30,379 nt of DNA from a bacterium (GCA_021791455.1 JAJYWM010000160.1:1-30379), one strand, 5' to 3'; numbered from the stretch's first letter, positions 18,145 to 26,830 are shown. Program-made: numbers and translations. The notes: generated by a model not told the origin, from the letters alone.

Positions 18145-20103
18145 TCACCGGGGCTGCAGTATCGCTTCAGACAGCCTCGCTGCCTCCTGGAAGGGCCCAA
18201 CCCGACTCCCGGGCGAAGGAATGACGTTGGTGAAGTAGCGGGCGCCCTCCGTGACCGCACCGAACAACCAGAGCCGGTCCTGCACGGTGCCGTTCGTGGC
18301 TATGGGGTGGGAGTCGCCGGTCAGATGAACTGAGCCAACGCTCTTGCCGTCGATCTGCATGGCCCTGATCCGGCCACCGTCGCGGAGGTTGGCCAAAAGG
18401 CAGGAGCCCGTGCGGCTGATGTCGGGGTCCGTGATGTACCCACCGATCACCGTGTCGACTAGGTCGTGCTGAGGGTCCTGCAGCTGGGTGGACTCCAGCT
18501 CGATCCGCCCGTCGGACCTCAAGCGGGCGGTCGGATTGGGCCCGTACGGGTAGCGGAGGATGCCCGCGTCGACCAAGGCGAGCAGCTGCTGAAACCGCAC
18601 CGCTGGAGGCCCCTGCACTAGCCGGTTGATTCGACCCCGCACCTCGCCGAAGAATTTAAGGTGAGAGTCCGCGTCGAGGCCCCCGAAGTCAACGGCCCTT
18701 CGGATTCCGTCTCGCACGAAGCGGAGCACTTCATAGGCCATCTTCACCGGGCTGGAACCCCCCGGCCTGAGCGCCTCGCCGAGGTCGGTCACCATCAGAT
18801 CGCGCACGAACTGCTGGTAGGCGCTGGTGTCGTGAAAGGCCATCCCCCGGCTGGGATAGAAGTGGTCCGCGGGATCGAAGTGGCCCAGCCGAGTTGAGAG
18901 CCGGCCAACCTCCGTCACCATCGATCCTGCCAACCAGGACCGGATCAACCGCTCCCTGGTCTGACTGCTAGCCTCTGGGCCGTCCACATTGAGGCTGGCC
19001 TGCACGTAGTACTGCAGCGTCATCTCCCCAGTCAGAAGGGGGTAGAGGTCACGGTCCCAGTTGAGGCCGGGCCGCGGAGCGTTGGCTGCCGCCGCCTTCA
19101 GGGCTCTCACTCGTTCCTCGGTCCAGATCCCAGGGCGGTAGCTGGTGGTGACGTCGCGCATCCCCACCGCCTTGGCGCACTGGGGCAGCCCGCTGCGCGA
19201 GTAAAGACGAATGCTGGGCTCCCGCCCGCTCGGAAGGTAGCGCAGCCCACTGCCATCAGGCAAGAACCGGCCGCCACGACCGCGGGTCAGGGCCATCACC
19301 ACGTCCGTAGCCGCAAGGCCCATTCCAGCCACCGCGACCTCGGCCCCTGGGTCCAGATCGAAGTCGCGGGTGAAAACCTCGTCATAGGGGACCTGAGGAA
19401 CTTGACCACCTTCGACTCGGTTACGGGCGTGGCCCACGGTCAGGATCACGTCGTCCACTTCGATGCTCTCACCGGACGCCAGCCGAACCCGCTCCCCCCT
19501 GGCCTCCCGAACCACATCCAGCGCCTGGGTCCGGTGATGGCGGACCACCACCGAGGATGGGGCCGCGGCCACCAAGCGGTCGAAGTACCACTGGAGATAT
19601 CTGCCCACCAGCGCTCGGGGTACGAAATCGTGTTCGGACAGCTCCCGACCGCCCGGCGCGGTCAGACAGAGGTCACCGTGCCAGTTGTAGCCCTCGGCGC
19701 TGGCCCACTCCAAAAGCGACAGCTGGTGCGGGCGGCGGGGGCCCTGGTCAAGGCCGGGGTGCATCGAGATCTGGCCGCATGGGGTATTCATGATCACGTA
19801 GTCGGGCAGATGCGCCGAGTAGACCCCGAACCCCGGCGGGTTGGGCTCGACCACGTGGATCTCCAACTTTCCGTACCGGGCTCCTAGGTGCTCGGCGGTC
19901 GACATCAGCCGTTCCAGGACCGCCAAGCCCCAGGCGCCGAGGCCGACGATGGCGACCCGCACAGGAGGATGGCCAGCTCGGCGGGGCGATCCCTGGCGAC
20001 CGCGGGCCGGCTCCACCGTCGCTCCGAATGGCTGCGCGATCAAAGCGCTGCCGGCTAGAACCGGCGCCAGCACTGCCGATCCGGTGACCTCGGTGTGTGT
20101 CAC
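18145..20103 (-). CDS. FAD/NAD(P)-binding oxidoreductase (NAD_binding_9 type)
   Basis: 652 residues from GTG 20103, 7 bases after the stop of the MetY-like gene; a start at 20196 would lie inside that gene. 'VAIVGLGAWGLAVLERL' (from residue 50) is the dinucleotide-binding strand with GxGxxG. 'EPNPPGFGVYS', 'NTPCGQISMHPG' and 'PRALVGRYLQWYFDRL' follow in the order seen in the NAD_binding_9 flavoprotein family. A second nucleotide site is 'VAVAGMGLAATDVV', with 'VILTVGHARNRV' before it. The protein is long for the family because of a large C-terminal part (about 350-652) ending 'RLWLFGAVTEGARYF'. These enzymes are thought to be flavin monooxygenases or reductases, but substrates are largely unknown. 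Tight spacing with the sulfhydrylase suggests oxidation of its product. Confidence 0.83.
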   Translation of the reverse strand: MTHTEVTGSAVLAPVLAGSALIAQPFGATVEPARGRQGSPRRAGHPPVRVAIVGLGAWGLAVLERLMSTAEHLGARYGKLEIHVVEPNPPGFGVYSAHLPDYVIMNTPCGQISMHPGLDQGPRRPHQLSLLEWASAEGYNWHGDLCLTAPGGRELSEHDFVPRALVGRYLQWYFDRLVAAAPSSVVVRHHRTQALDVVREARGERVRLASGESIEVDDVILTVGHARNRVEGGQVPQVPYDEVFTRDFDLDPGAEVAVAGMGLAATDVVMALTRGRGGRFLPDGSGLRYLPSGREPSIRLYSRSGLPQCAKAVGMRDVTTSYRPGIWTEERVRALKAAAANAPRPGLNWDRDLYPLLTGEMTLQYYVQASLNVDGPEASSQTRERLIRSWLAGSMVTEVGRLSTRLGHFDPADHFYPSRGMAFHDTSAYQQFVRDLMVTDLGEALRPGGSSPVKMAYEVLRFVRDGIRRAVDFGGLDADSHLKFFGEVRGRINRLVQGPPAVRFQQLLALVDAGILRYPYGPNPTARLRSDGRIELESTQLQDPQHDLVDTVIGGYITDPDISRTGSCLLANLRDGGRIRAMQIDGKSVGSVHLTGDSHPIATNGTVQDRLWLFGAVTEGARYFTNVIPSPGSRVGPFQEAARLSEAILQPR

Positions 20104-20110
20104 GGCTGAC

Positions 20111-21403
20111 CTACGCCTCCCTGGCCGCCAGCCCCTGGCTGGCGGCCAGGGCCTGGTCCAAGTCTTCGAGGATGTCGTCGATGTGCTCCAGGCCAACCGA
20201 GAGGCGAATCGCTTCCGGGCGCACGCCGGCCCGGGCGTGCTCCTCCGGGGTCAACTGGCGATGGGTCGTGGATGCGGGATGACTGACCAGCGACTTGGCA
20301 TCCCCCAGATTGACCAGACGCTTGAAGAGCCTCACTGAATTGAAGAAGACCAAGCCAGCGTCGTACCCCCCGACCACCCCAAACGTCATCATCGAGACCG
20401 TGTGGTCACCCAGATAGCGCTTCTGGAGCTGGTGGTGGGGGTGGTCGGGAAAGTCTGAGTAGCTAACCCAGGCCACCCGCGGATCCTGAGCGAGGAAAGC
20501 CGCCACCTGGCGGGCATTGCGCTCGTGACGCTCCAAGCGCACCGGCAGAGTCTCCAAACCCTGGAGCAGCTGGAAGGCACTGAAGGGCGAGAGGGTGGGC
20601 CCAAAGTTCCTCATGCCCACCGTGCGGCAGCGAACTATGTAGGCGCTCTTTCCAAAGTGCTCGCTGTAGACCACCCCGTGGAAGCACGGCTCGGGCTGGT
20701 TGAAGAGGGGAAACCGGTCCGGGTGCTCACTCCAGGGGAACGATCCTCCGTCCACTATCGCACCACCCAGGGTTGTCCCGTGTCCGCCCACCCACTTGGT
20801 GAGCGACTCGACCACCACGTCGGCGCCGTGGGCGAATGGCTTCAACAGAAGTGGGGTTGCCACCGTATTGTCCACCACTAGGGGAACGCCGTGGGCGTGG
20901 GCGAGGTTCGCAAGCGCCTCGAGGTCGACGATGTTTCCCGCGGGGTTGCCGATGCTCTCGCAGAAGATGCCGGCGGTGCGATCGTCGAGCAGAGGCTCAA
21001 TCGCAGCCGCGGAGTCGGACTCCGGAAACCGCACCTCGACCCCGTAGCGGGGCAACAGGTGGGCGAACAGGGTGTAGGTGGCCCCGTACAGCTGGGGAAC
21101 ACTGACCAGGTTGTTGCCCTGGCTCACGAGGTTGAGCACCGACTGGGAAACCGCGGCGGTGCCGGAACTGAGCGTCAGGGCACCCACGCCGCCATGGAGC
21201 TGGTTGAGCCTCTCCTCGAGCACAGCGTTCGTGGGGTTGTTGATCCGGTTGTAGTGGAATCCAGGGATCTCCAAGTCGAAGACGCCGGCGGCATGGTCCG
21301 CGTCAATGAAGTCATGAGCCACCGTCTGGTAGATCGGTACGGCGACGGCCCGGGTGGAGTCGCCCGAGTACCCGGCATGGATGACGCTGGTCTCGTCACG
21401 CAT
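20111..21403 (-). CDS. metY: O-acetylhomoserine sulfhydrylase-like enzyme (MetY/Cys-Met family)
   Basis: 430 residues from ATG 21403, a normal length for MetY. Visible: 'YNRINNPTNAVLEERL' substrate/PLP loop (about 51-66), 'LSSGTAAVSQSVL' phosphate loop, 'VVDNTVATP' with the Asp at 178, and Lys203 in 'ESLTKWVGGHG' as the Schiff-base lysine. 'SLVSHPASTTHRQLTPEE' and 'RLSVGLEHIDDI' are the conserved C-terminal motifs. MetY exchanges the O-acyl group of O-acetylhomoserine for sulfide, giving homocysteine; relatives accept other sulfur, nitrogen or carbon nucleophiles. Here it follows a MetA-type acyltransferase domain and precedes a flavoprotein by 7 bases. That fits either ordinary methionine synthesis or a specialised gamma-replacement step; the surrounding enzymes favour the latter. 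Confidence 0.9.
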   Translation of the reverse strand: MRDETSVIHAGYSGDSTRAVAVPIYQTVAHDFIDADHAAGVFDLEIPGFHYNRINNPTNAVLEERLNQLHGGVGALTLSSGTAAVSQSVLNLVSQGNNLVSVPQLYGATYTLFAHLLPRYGVEVRFPESDSAAAIEPLLDDRTAGIFCESIGNPAGNIVDLEALANLAHAHGVPLVVDNTVATPLLLKPFAHGADVVVESLTKWVGGHGTTLGGAIVDGGSFPWSEHPDRFPLFNQPEPCFHGVVYSEHFGKSAYIVRCRTVGMRNFGPTLSPFSAFQLLQGLETLPVRLERHERNARQVAAFLAQDPRVAWVSYSDFPDHPHHQLQKRYLGDHTVSMMTFGVVGGYDAGLVFFNSVRLFKRLVNLGDAKSLVSHPASTTHRQLTPEEHARAGVRPEAIRLSVGLEHIDDILEDLDQALAASQGLAAREA

Positions 21404-21459
21404 GGCAGTCGAGCCGCTCTAGTGCAGGAGCTGACCACAAGATGGGCACCGTCGGACCC

Positions 21460-23301
21460 TCAGGCACTCACCCAGGCCGCCTGCAAGGGCTGAGGAGATG
21501 CACTCTCGAGCTGCATCGAGTCAGCGAGCATGGAGACCCAGTTGGAGTAGATCTGGTCCGACACATCCTGCCAGGACGCCCCCACATGGCCGGCCAATCG
21601 GTCAAAGGGAATGGCATCCACAAGGGACGGGTCAGGGCCCATTCGCGCCAGACTCTGAAGATGGACCAGCTCAGCGGTCCCAGCCTCGTCCAGGTAGCCG
21701 ACTGGCGCCTGGGGCGGCCGTGCAGACGCGCCTAGGTGGAAGCGGCGCCAGTCGCGGCGGTATTCCCGCAGCAGCGTCAGGGGGGCATACTCGGGATGCC
21801 CTTGGTATAGCACCATAAGGCACTCCCCGACCCTCTTGGAGACCGCCGTCCAGTGATCGTCGTCGGTCAGCAGCAGCTGATACCCGTGATCCCGCATCGC
21901 GTCGCCGCTCACCTCATTCCAATGGGAATGGGGAACGTGGACGGTGGCTGGCAGCCCCTTGAGCAGTGAGCTCCCGGTGAGCACCCGAGACTCGTAGACA
22001 CCGAGACACTTGCGATCTAGGGCTCGCCGGGCGACGCCGTCGAGCAGCAGGGCCGCCGCATGGGCGGAGAGGCAGGAGAGCACCAGCGATCGCGTGTTGC
22101 TGAGGCCCCACTCCAGAACTGACTTCAATTCGGGCCAGTACGACTCCTCGGTCAGCTCCGACGTGGCGGGTTCGCTTCCCGTCACCACCAGCGCGTCGGC
22201 CGACCGCCGCAACAGGCTACTCACTGGACGATATCCCGCTTCGGCCAAGGCGGCCCGAGCGGCTGGCTGACGCTCGAGGGACGGGAGGAAGTAGCGATCG
22301 ACCACCACGTCTCGGCCCCCTCTGGCGGTGGCGATAAGTCGGGCAAACTGCCGGTCCGTGGCCGCGAAGGCGGAGTCGGGCATGTTGTTGACCAGGGCCA
22401 CCCTGAGTGCCGGGACGCCGGGCGCGGCCACGGTGCCGATGGGCGGCAGCCCCGCCGACACGGCATGGGGCACCGGCCCCGGTGGCGTGACGACCCCGAC
22501 CACCTCCCCCACCACGACCCGGCCAGACACCCGGCGGAGCCGTTCCTGGATGATGGTGCGCAGGATTCGCGAACCGTCGCGCACGGAATGAAGCTTGCTG
22601 AGTCCAGCGCGGCGTTCCAGCTCATGGCTGCCCACCTCGCGGACGGCCAGGCCCGCCCGGGTGGCCCGCAGGTTCATGAAGGCCTCCACCTCGAAGCCGT
22701 CGCACTCAGGAGCGACCACCGGTAGGCAGCGGCGCCAGAACGCGTTCAGGCCGTAGCAGAGGTCGGTGTACCGGGTGCCGTAGAGCAGGTTCACCAAGGC
22801 CACCAGGCTGCCATTTCCCAGTTGCCGGAACCAGGTGATGTCGTCACTGGCTCCGCCTGCCTCAAAGCGAGTTCCCTTGGCATAGTCAGCGCCCTCCATG
22901 AGGGCGGCCACGAACTTGGGAATCTCCAGAGGGTCTGCGGACCCATCCCCGTCGAGCATCACGATGATGTCGCCACGGCAGGCGGCGAAACCGACGGCGA
23001 GCGCGTTGCCCTTGCCCCGACGCGGATGGGTCAGAATGCGGGCGTCGGGACGGAGCACCTGGGCCACCTCGGCAGTCCCGTCACTTGACTGTCCATCGAC
23101 CAGGATCACCTCGGACACGACGTCCGGCAGCCTGGGCAGCACCCAGTGCAAGTTGGGCGCCTCGTTGAAGGTGGGGATCACGACCGAGATCGACGGCACC
23201 TGCGTCCGCCCGGCCGGTTCGAGGGACCGTGCGCCCGCCTGGCTCCCGACCCGCGGCAGCTGGGGGGAGCTCCGGTCGCCGCTCGTGGCTAGCGCCGCCA
23301 C
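21460..23301 (-). CDS. Fusion of a family 2 glycosyltransferase and a MetA-type homoserine O-acyltransferase
   Basis: Open to TTG 23346 (628 residues); I prefer GTG 23301 because GGAG lies 5 bases upstream. In 628 numbering, residues 52-290 form a GT2 domain: 'SVVIPTFNEAPNLHWVL', 'ILVDGQSSDGTAEVA', DxD in 'MLDGDGSADPLEIP' (Asp132/134), and 'TDLCYGLNAFWRR', as in polyprenyl-phosphate sugar transferases. After a ~20-residue linker, 312-628 match the MetA class I amidotransferase-like fold: 'VALVNNMPDSAFAATDRQF', 'VVTGSEPATSELTEESYW', nucleophile Cys425 in 'LSCLSAHAAALL', and His517/Glu519 in 'YQGHPEY'. MetA acylates homoserine from an acyl-CoA. Both halves look intact with key residues present, and there is no stop or frame change between them. 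It leads the operon, 56 bases before the MetY-like gene. I know of no described fusion of this type. Confidence 0.85.
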   Translation of the reverse strand: MAALATSGDRSSPQLPRVGSQAGARSLEPAGRTQVPSISVVIPTFNEAPNLHWVLPRLPDVVSEVILVDGQSSDGTAEVAQVLRPDARILTHPRRGKGNALAVGFAACRGDIIVMLDGDGSADPLEIPKFVAALMEGADYAKGTRFEAGGASDDITWFRQLGNGSLVALVNLLYGTRYTDLCYGLNAFWRRCLPVVAPECDGFEVEAFMNLRATRAGLAVREVGSHELERRAGLSKLHSVRDGSRILRTIIQERLRRVSGRVVVGEVVGVVTPPGPVPHAVSAGLPPIGTVAAPGVPALRVALVNNMPDSAFAATDRQFARLIATARGGRDVVVDRYFLPSLERQPAARAALAEAGYRPVSSLLRRSADALVVTGSEPATSELTEESYWPELKSVLEWGLSNTRSLVLSCLSAHAAALLLDGVARRALDRKCLGVYESRVLTGSSLLKGLPATVHVPHSHWNEVSGDAMRDHGYQLLLTDDDHWTAVSKRVGECLMVLYQGHPEYAPLTLLREYRRDWRRFHLGASARPPQAPVGYLDEAGTAELVHLQSLARMGPDPSLVDAIPFDRLAGHVGASWQDVSDQIYSNWVSMLADSMQLESASPQPLQAAWVSA

Positions 23302-23395
23302 ATCCGCTCCGCCACCCCGGCTACCGGCGCAAGCAGCAAGTCGCAACCCCCGCCGCGGGGCGTTGCCCTGGAGCGAAAGATCAGACTAGTGTGCG

Positions 23396-23413
23396 GGCAC
23401 CGACTGTGGTGCC
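23396..23413 (-). promoter_or_regulatory. Small hairpin upstream of the GT2-MetA fusion gene
   Basis: Perfect 6-bp inverted repeat (23396-23401 with 23408-23413, 6-base loop) about 50-110 bases upstream of the possible starts 23346 and 23301. It could be a leader RNA hairpin or an operator. A stem this short is weak evidence alone. Confidence 0.3.
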
Positions 23414-23434
23414 TGGCGCTGACGTCGAACATGG

Positions 23435-23478
23435 CGCTGCCTCACCAATAGGTGCTGACGGCCCCACGCTGCCTCACC
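23435..23478. repeat. 12-bp direct repeat, copies 32 bp apart
   Basis: The sequence CGCTGCCTCACC occurs at 23435-23446 and again at 23467-23478. The copies are 32 bp apart, close to three helical turns, and lie 130-180 bases upstream of the preferred start of the fusion gene. This is the layout of a pair of activator or repressor sites on one face of the helix. No regulator gene is nearby, so the binding protein is unknown. Confidence 0.45.
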
Positions 23479-24454
23479 CGGAGTCGACCCGCTTCCACCC
23501 GGCCCGACCGAACTGCACCGCACGAACCCGCCTGCGAATTCGATTGTGACGCGAATTGATCACGGCGTCAAGGCTCCTGACGCTACCGTCACATATGGCC
23601 CGGTCCCTGGGACCCTCGGGTGGCATGCGGAGTGACCCTCGCGCGATCGTCGGGCTGCACCGGCGCCGGGGACCGGGCCCAGACAGTTGATCTTGAAAAC
23701 GGAGTCCGCGGCGGCGGCCCCGGGTTCTCGGCTCGGACCTCACCGGAGCGGTGACGGGCCCGACCCAGGCGTGGGGTGAGGCATGGCTTTGACGATGGAG
23801 GGAACCAAACGGTGGACTCCGCTGGAGGAAGTCGGGTACGCACCTGCGCGGACCCTGCGGCTCCACCGGCGCGCCTCCTTCAGCCCGGCCTGGACGGAGG
23901 TGGCCCCCACAGCCTGGTCCCCGAGCGTCGTGGCACATACGCTCTCTCGCCACCGGACCAGCACCGGGATCGCAGAGCCCCATCGACATCCGCATCGCCC
24001 CGGGTGAGCCACGGTTCGGGGGTCGACCGTCTCCCGGGTGGGAGCCTCGGGCCACTGGCCATAGCCGCTCAGCGCGGGATCGGTCCGGCGGGGCCGGCCC
24101 TGTCGGCACTTCGATCGGCCGGCTTGGCGATTACTGGGAGATCGCCAGGGGCCAGCACTCAGCCGAGCATCCCGGCCGCCGGCGCAACAGAGGAGAGGGA
24201 GGCCACCCCGACCGCGGCTCCCCGAAGTTCTCGCGTCCGGCCATGGCCGGGAGGGCTTGCCACCCAACCCGGCTCCTCCACCACAACGGGCGCCTGCCGC
24301 CAGCGACGAGGAAGTTCGGTCCACCAGGCCGGGAACCGGTCGCGTCGGAAGCTGTCCTGCACCCAGCCTCCACCACGCTCACAGATCACGGGGAGGCGCC
24401 TGTGAACTCCGCTGTCCATCAATGTGGCAGAGCCGACGATCCCGACGGGGAGAC

Positions 24455-24483
24455 GCCCGGAGGCTCAGAGAGAGCCTCCGGGC
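24455..24483 (-). terminator. Hairpin after the surface-protein gene
   Basis: Perfect 11-bp inverted repeat (24455-24465 with 24473-24483, 7-base loop), ten bases past the end of the minus-strand gene at 24494. There is no clear T-run, as for the hairpin at 2243. The position supports a terminator. Confidence 0.65.
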
Positions 24484-24493
24484 GGTCGCGACG

Positions 24494-26653
24494 TCAGGCC
24501 GCCGGACGACGGCGCAGCCGAACCCCGGCCAGGAGGAAGACGCCTCCCAGCAGCAGGGCAAGGCTGGCCAGCATTCCGGGCAACATGAGATCCGCTCCGG
24601 TGCCCGGCGTCGTGGTGCTGGCACCCAGCACCGACCCCGAAGAGCTGATGGTCACCGGCTCCCCACAGAAGGTAGCGGTGGGGTTGTTGGCATCGTTCAC
24701 CGAGGTGAAGGCGACGCCCCAGTAGTAGGTGCCGGCGACGGTCGGGGCGAACCCGGAACCGGGGGACTTGGCCGTCCAGGTGGGGGCACCGCCCACCGTG
24801 GTCGGACCGCTGAGCGGCGAGGACCCGAGGTCCTTGACCAGGTCAGTGCAGGAGCTGTTGGAGTAGAGGGAGAAGTCAACCACGTCCGAGCTGGCCGGCT
24901 GGTACAGCCCGGTCACCGTGGCCGAATCGCTGAGAGCGGTACCGACCTGCCCGCCGGCGCTGGGCACGGTGGCCACGGCAGGCGTGGTCTCCTTGAGCAG
25001 GGTGGGCTCGCCGCACGTCGTGGTTCCGAGGTTGTAGGGATCACTCACCACATTGAAGGTCACCCCCCAGTAGTACGTGCCCGCCGTGCTGGGTGCGAAC
25101 CCTGATCCTGGGGAGTCCACGGTCCAAGTCGCAGTCCCGTCCACCATGGTTGGGCTGCCCAAGGCCGCCGAACCCAGGTTGTCGACCAGGGACGTGCAGC
25201 TGGCGTCGGAGTAAAGAGCAAAGCTCACGGTGTCGCCGCTGGCGGGGTCGGTCAACCCGGTGATCACCGCCGAGTCCTTGAGCACGGAGCCGATGGTCGC
25301 GGTAGACGGCACCGGGATAGTGGTCATCGAGGGCGTGCCCGCGACCGTCACCTGCTCACTCCCGCACTGGCTGGCGAGACTCATGCCCGCCCAGTTGAGG
25401 GTGGCCTGCCACTGGTAGAGCCCGGCAGAGCTGAGGTCCACCGCCGAAGACACCGCCTTCCCCGCCGCATTGATGGATTCGGCCGGGCTGGTGTAAATCG
25501 GGGTTCCCGAGCAGCTGCTGCCCGAGTAGGCGGAGAAGGTCACGGTCGGCGCCGGAGTCACATCCGGCACGTTGGTGACGGTGGCGGTGTCCGAGAACGG
25601 CTCGCCAACGGGACCTGACGCTGGGCTGGCCTGAGTCATGATCGAAGGGGCCATGACCTGGACTGGCTCAGCGGTGCAGGGGGTCACGTAGGTCTTCATG
25701 GCGTGGTAGTTGGAGTCCCAGTAGTAGTAGTCGACCACCCAGTGGTAGGTGCCCGGGGCCAGATCCCAAGAGGACTGCCAGGAGCTGTACTTGGTCGAGG
25801 AGCTTCCGGGCACGGTGACCGGGTACGTGGATGAGACCTGGAAGTCCACGGTTCCTGTGCTGGTGGAGTAAGGGATCCACCCCGATTCGAAGATTGCCGA
25901 GCTGGCCTGGCAGCTGGGGTCGTTGGGCCCGTTGAGCCAGAACTGGACGTAGGGAGTGCCGCTCTTGCCCTGGGGCCAGGCGTCGGTGGGGTTGTTGACC
26001 ACTGCCGCGTCAGTGAGGGGCTCGCCCTCGACCGCGGTGGCCGGGGACGGAGTCGAGCTGATGGACGGCTGGACGCAGACCGGCTCGCTCTCGCAGTTGC
26101 TGTAGGAGGTCTTCCACTGGGCGCCGTCCTGGTACCGGTAGGAGACGATCCAGTAGTAGGTGGTGGCCGCCGGCGTGCCCATGGGGACCTGGTAGTAGCC
26201 CCCGCTGGTGGCGCTCAAAGACGAGACGGTCTCCTTGGAGCTGCTGGACTCCGGGACGGCAACGTTGGCAGTGGTGACCGGTGTCAACTGGCTGTCCTGC
26301 AGTACAGCGGCGGAGCCCCCTCCGGAGCACGCATTGAGAAACTGGGAGCTGGCCAGGTAGAGCGAAAAGGTAGCCGTTCCCGCGAGGACCCCCATGTTGT
26401 TCATCTCCGCGAGGCTGGCGGTGTCGTAGGAGAACTCCCCGGGTGTGACCTCACCGCCGGCCTGGCCCGGGTTCGCAGTGCTCGGAGCCCAGTTGGTCAC
26501 GAAGCTCTGAGTCGTGACCTGATAGCTCCAGGCGCTCACGACCGGGGCCGCAACAGCCACCATCAGCCCGAGCGAACCCAGGATCGCCATCGCCCCGAGC
26601 CCGCGGCGACCCCGAGCGAGCCACCGCCGACCGTTGCCGCCAATCTTAGTCAC
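24494..26653 (-). CDS. Secreted repeat protein with a degenerate cell-wall sorting tail
   Basis: 719 residues from GTG 26653, with AGGAGGAG 5 bases upstream. Basic residues and a hydrophobic stretch (about 18-42, 'AMAILGSLGLMVAVAAPVVSA') form the signal peptide. About five Ig-like beta units follow; the last two are near copies (about 25000-25330 and 24650-24960), sharing 'SGFAPxxAGTYYWGVxF' and 'SCTxLVxxLGS', with paired cysteines in each unit. The tail has 'TTTPGTGAD' (TPGTG at 682-686), a hydrophobic helix and a final 'RLRRRPAA': the layout of an LPXTG wall anchor with a changed motif. No sortase gene lies in the window. Likely an exposed surface protein with an adhesive or structural role; the ligand is unknown. 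It is divergent from the M16 peptidase operon. Confidence 0.8.
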   Translation of the reverse strand: MTKIGGNGRRWLARGRRGLGAMAILGSLGLMVAVAAPVVSAWSYQVTTQSFVTNWAPSTANPGQAGGEVTPGEFSYDTASLAEMNNMGVLAGTATFSLYLASSQFLNACSGGGSAAVLQDSQLTPVTTANVAVPESSSSKETVSSLSATSGGYYQVPMGTPAATTYYWIVSYRYQDGAQWKTSYSNCESEPVCVQPSISSTPSPATAVEGEPLTDAAVVNNPTDAWPQGKSGTPYVQFWLNGPNDPSCQASSAIFESGWIPYSTSTGTVDFQVSSTYPVTVPGSSSTKYSSWQSSWDLAPGTYHWVVDYYYWDSNYHAMKTYVTPCTAEPVQVMAPSIMTQASPASGPVGEPFSDTATVTNVPDVTPAPTVTFSAYSGSSCSGTPIYTSPAESINAAGKAVSSAVDLSSAGLYQWQATLNWAGMSLASQCGSEQVTVAGTPSMTTIPVPSTATIGSVLKDSAVITGLTDPASGDTVSFALYSDASCTSLVDNLGSAALGSPTMVDGTATWTVDSPGSGFAPSTAGTYYWGVTFNVVSDPYNLGTTTCGEPTLLKETTPAVATVPSAGGQVGTALSDSATVTGLYQPASSDVVDFSLYSNSSCTDLVKDLGSSPLSGPTTVGGAPTWTAKSPGSGFAPTVAGTYYWGVAFTSVNDANNPTATFCGEPVTISSSGSVLGASTTTPGTGADLMLPGMLASLALLLGGVFLLAGVRLRRRPAA

Positions 26654-26801
26654 TTGTCTCCTCCTGACCGTTGCCGCTTGTCATCCCCACACCCCGCTCC
26701 GCCCCGGGTGCCTCGCAACCGTCCGCGGCTGCCAAACCTTGCTCCGAGCATCCAGATGCCACCGGCCAGGCATCCCCTGCTTCTTCCGATCTCGTCTCAG
26801 T

Positions 26802-26830
26802 ACTGTACCTTGCTCGTGACCCGAGGTGAA
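26802..26830 (-). promoter_or_regulatory. Candidate sigma-70-type promoter for the surface-protein gene
   Basis: On the minus strand, TTCACC (26825-26830) and TACAGT (26802-26807) are separated by exactly 17 bases, each matching four of six consensus positions. It lies about 150 bases upstream of GTG 26653. This is a plausible match only, since such matches occur by chance. Confidence 0.3.

Larger units (their letters stand above)
23347..24454. other. 1.1-kb non-coding stretch upstream of the minus-strand cluster
   Basis: It holds the promoter region of the 23346-15516 operon and the space after the 24494 gene. Long open frames here have Arg/Pro/Gly-rich, domain-free translations. Near the operon start are a 12-bp direct repeat (23435, 23467), a hairpin (23396-23413) and a 6-bp inverted repeat (23565-23583). 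A TAGTCT at 23383-23388 (minus) could be a -10 box, but no -35 fits at the right distance. I looked for SAM riboswitch core motifs and did not find them. Confidence 0.4.

Noticed and set aside
23347..23600. SAM-type riboswitch before the MetA-containing gene
   Set aside because: Repeats and a small hairpin are present, but the conserved core motifs of SAM-I, SAM-II and SAM-IV were not seen.
23776..24405. 209-residue plus-strand frame in the 23-24 kb gap
   Set aside because: Low-complexity Arg/Pro/Ser/Gly translation with no domain or ribosome-binding site.
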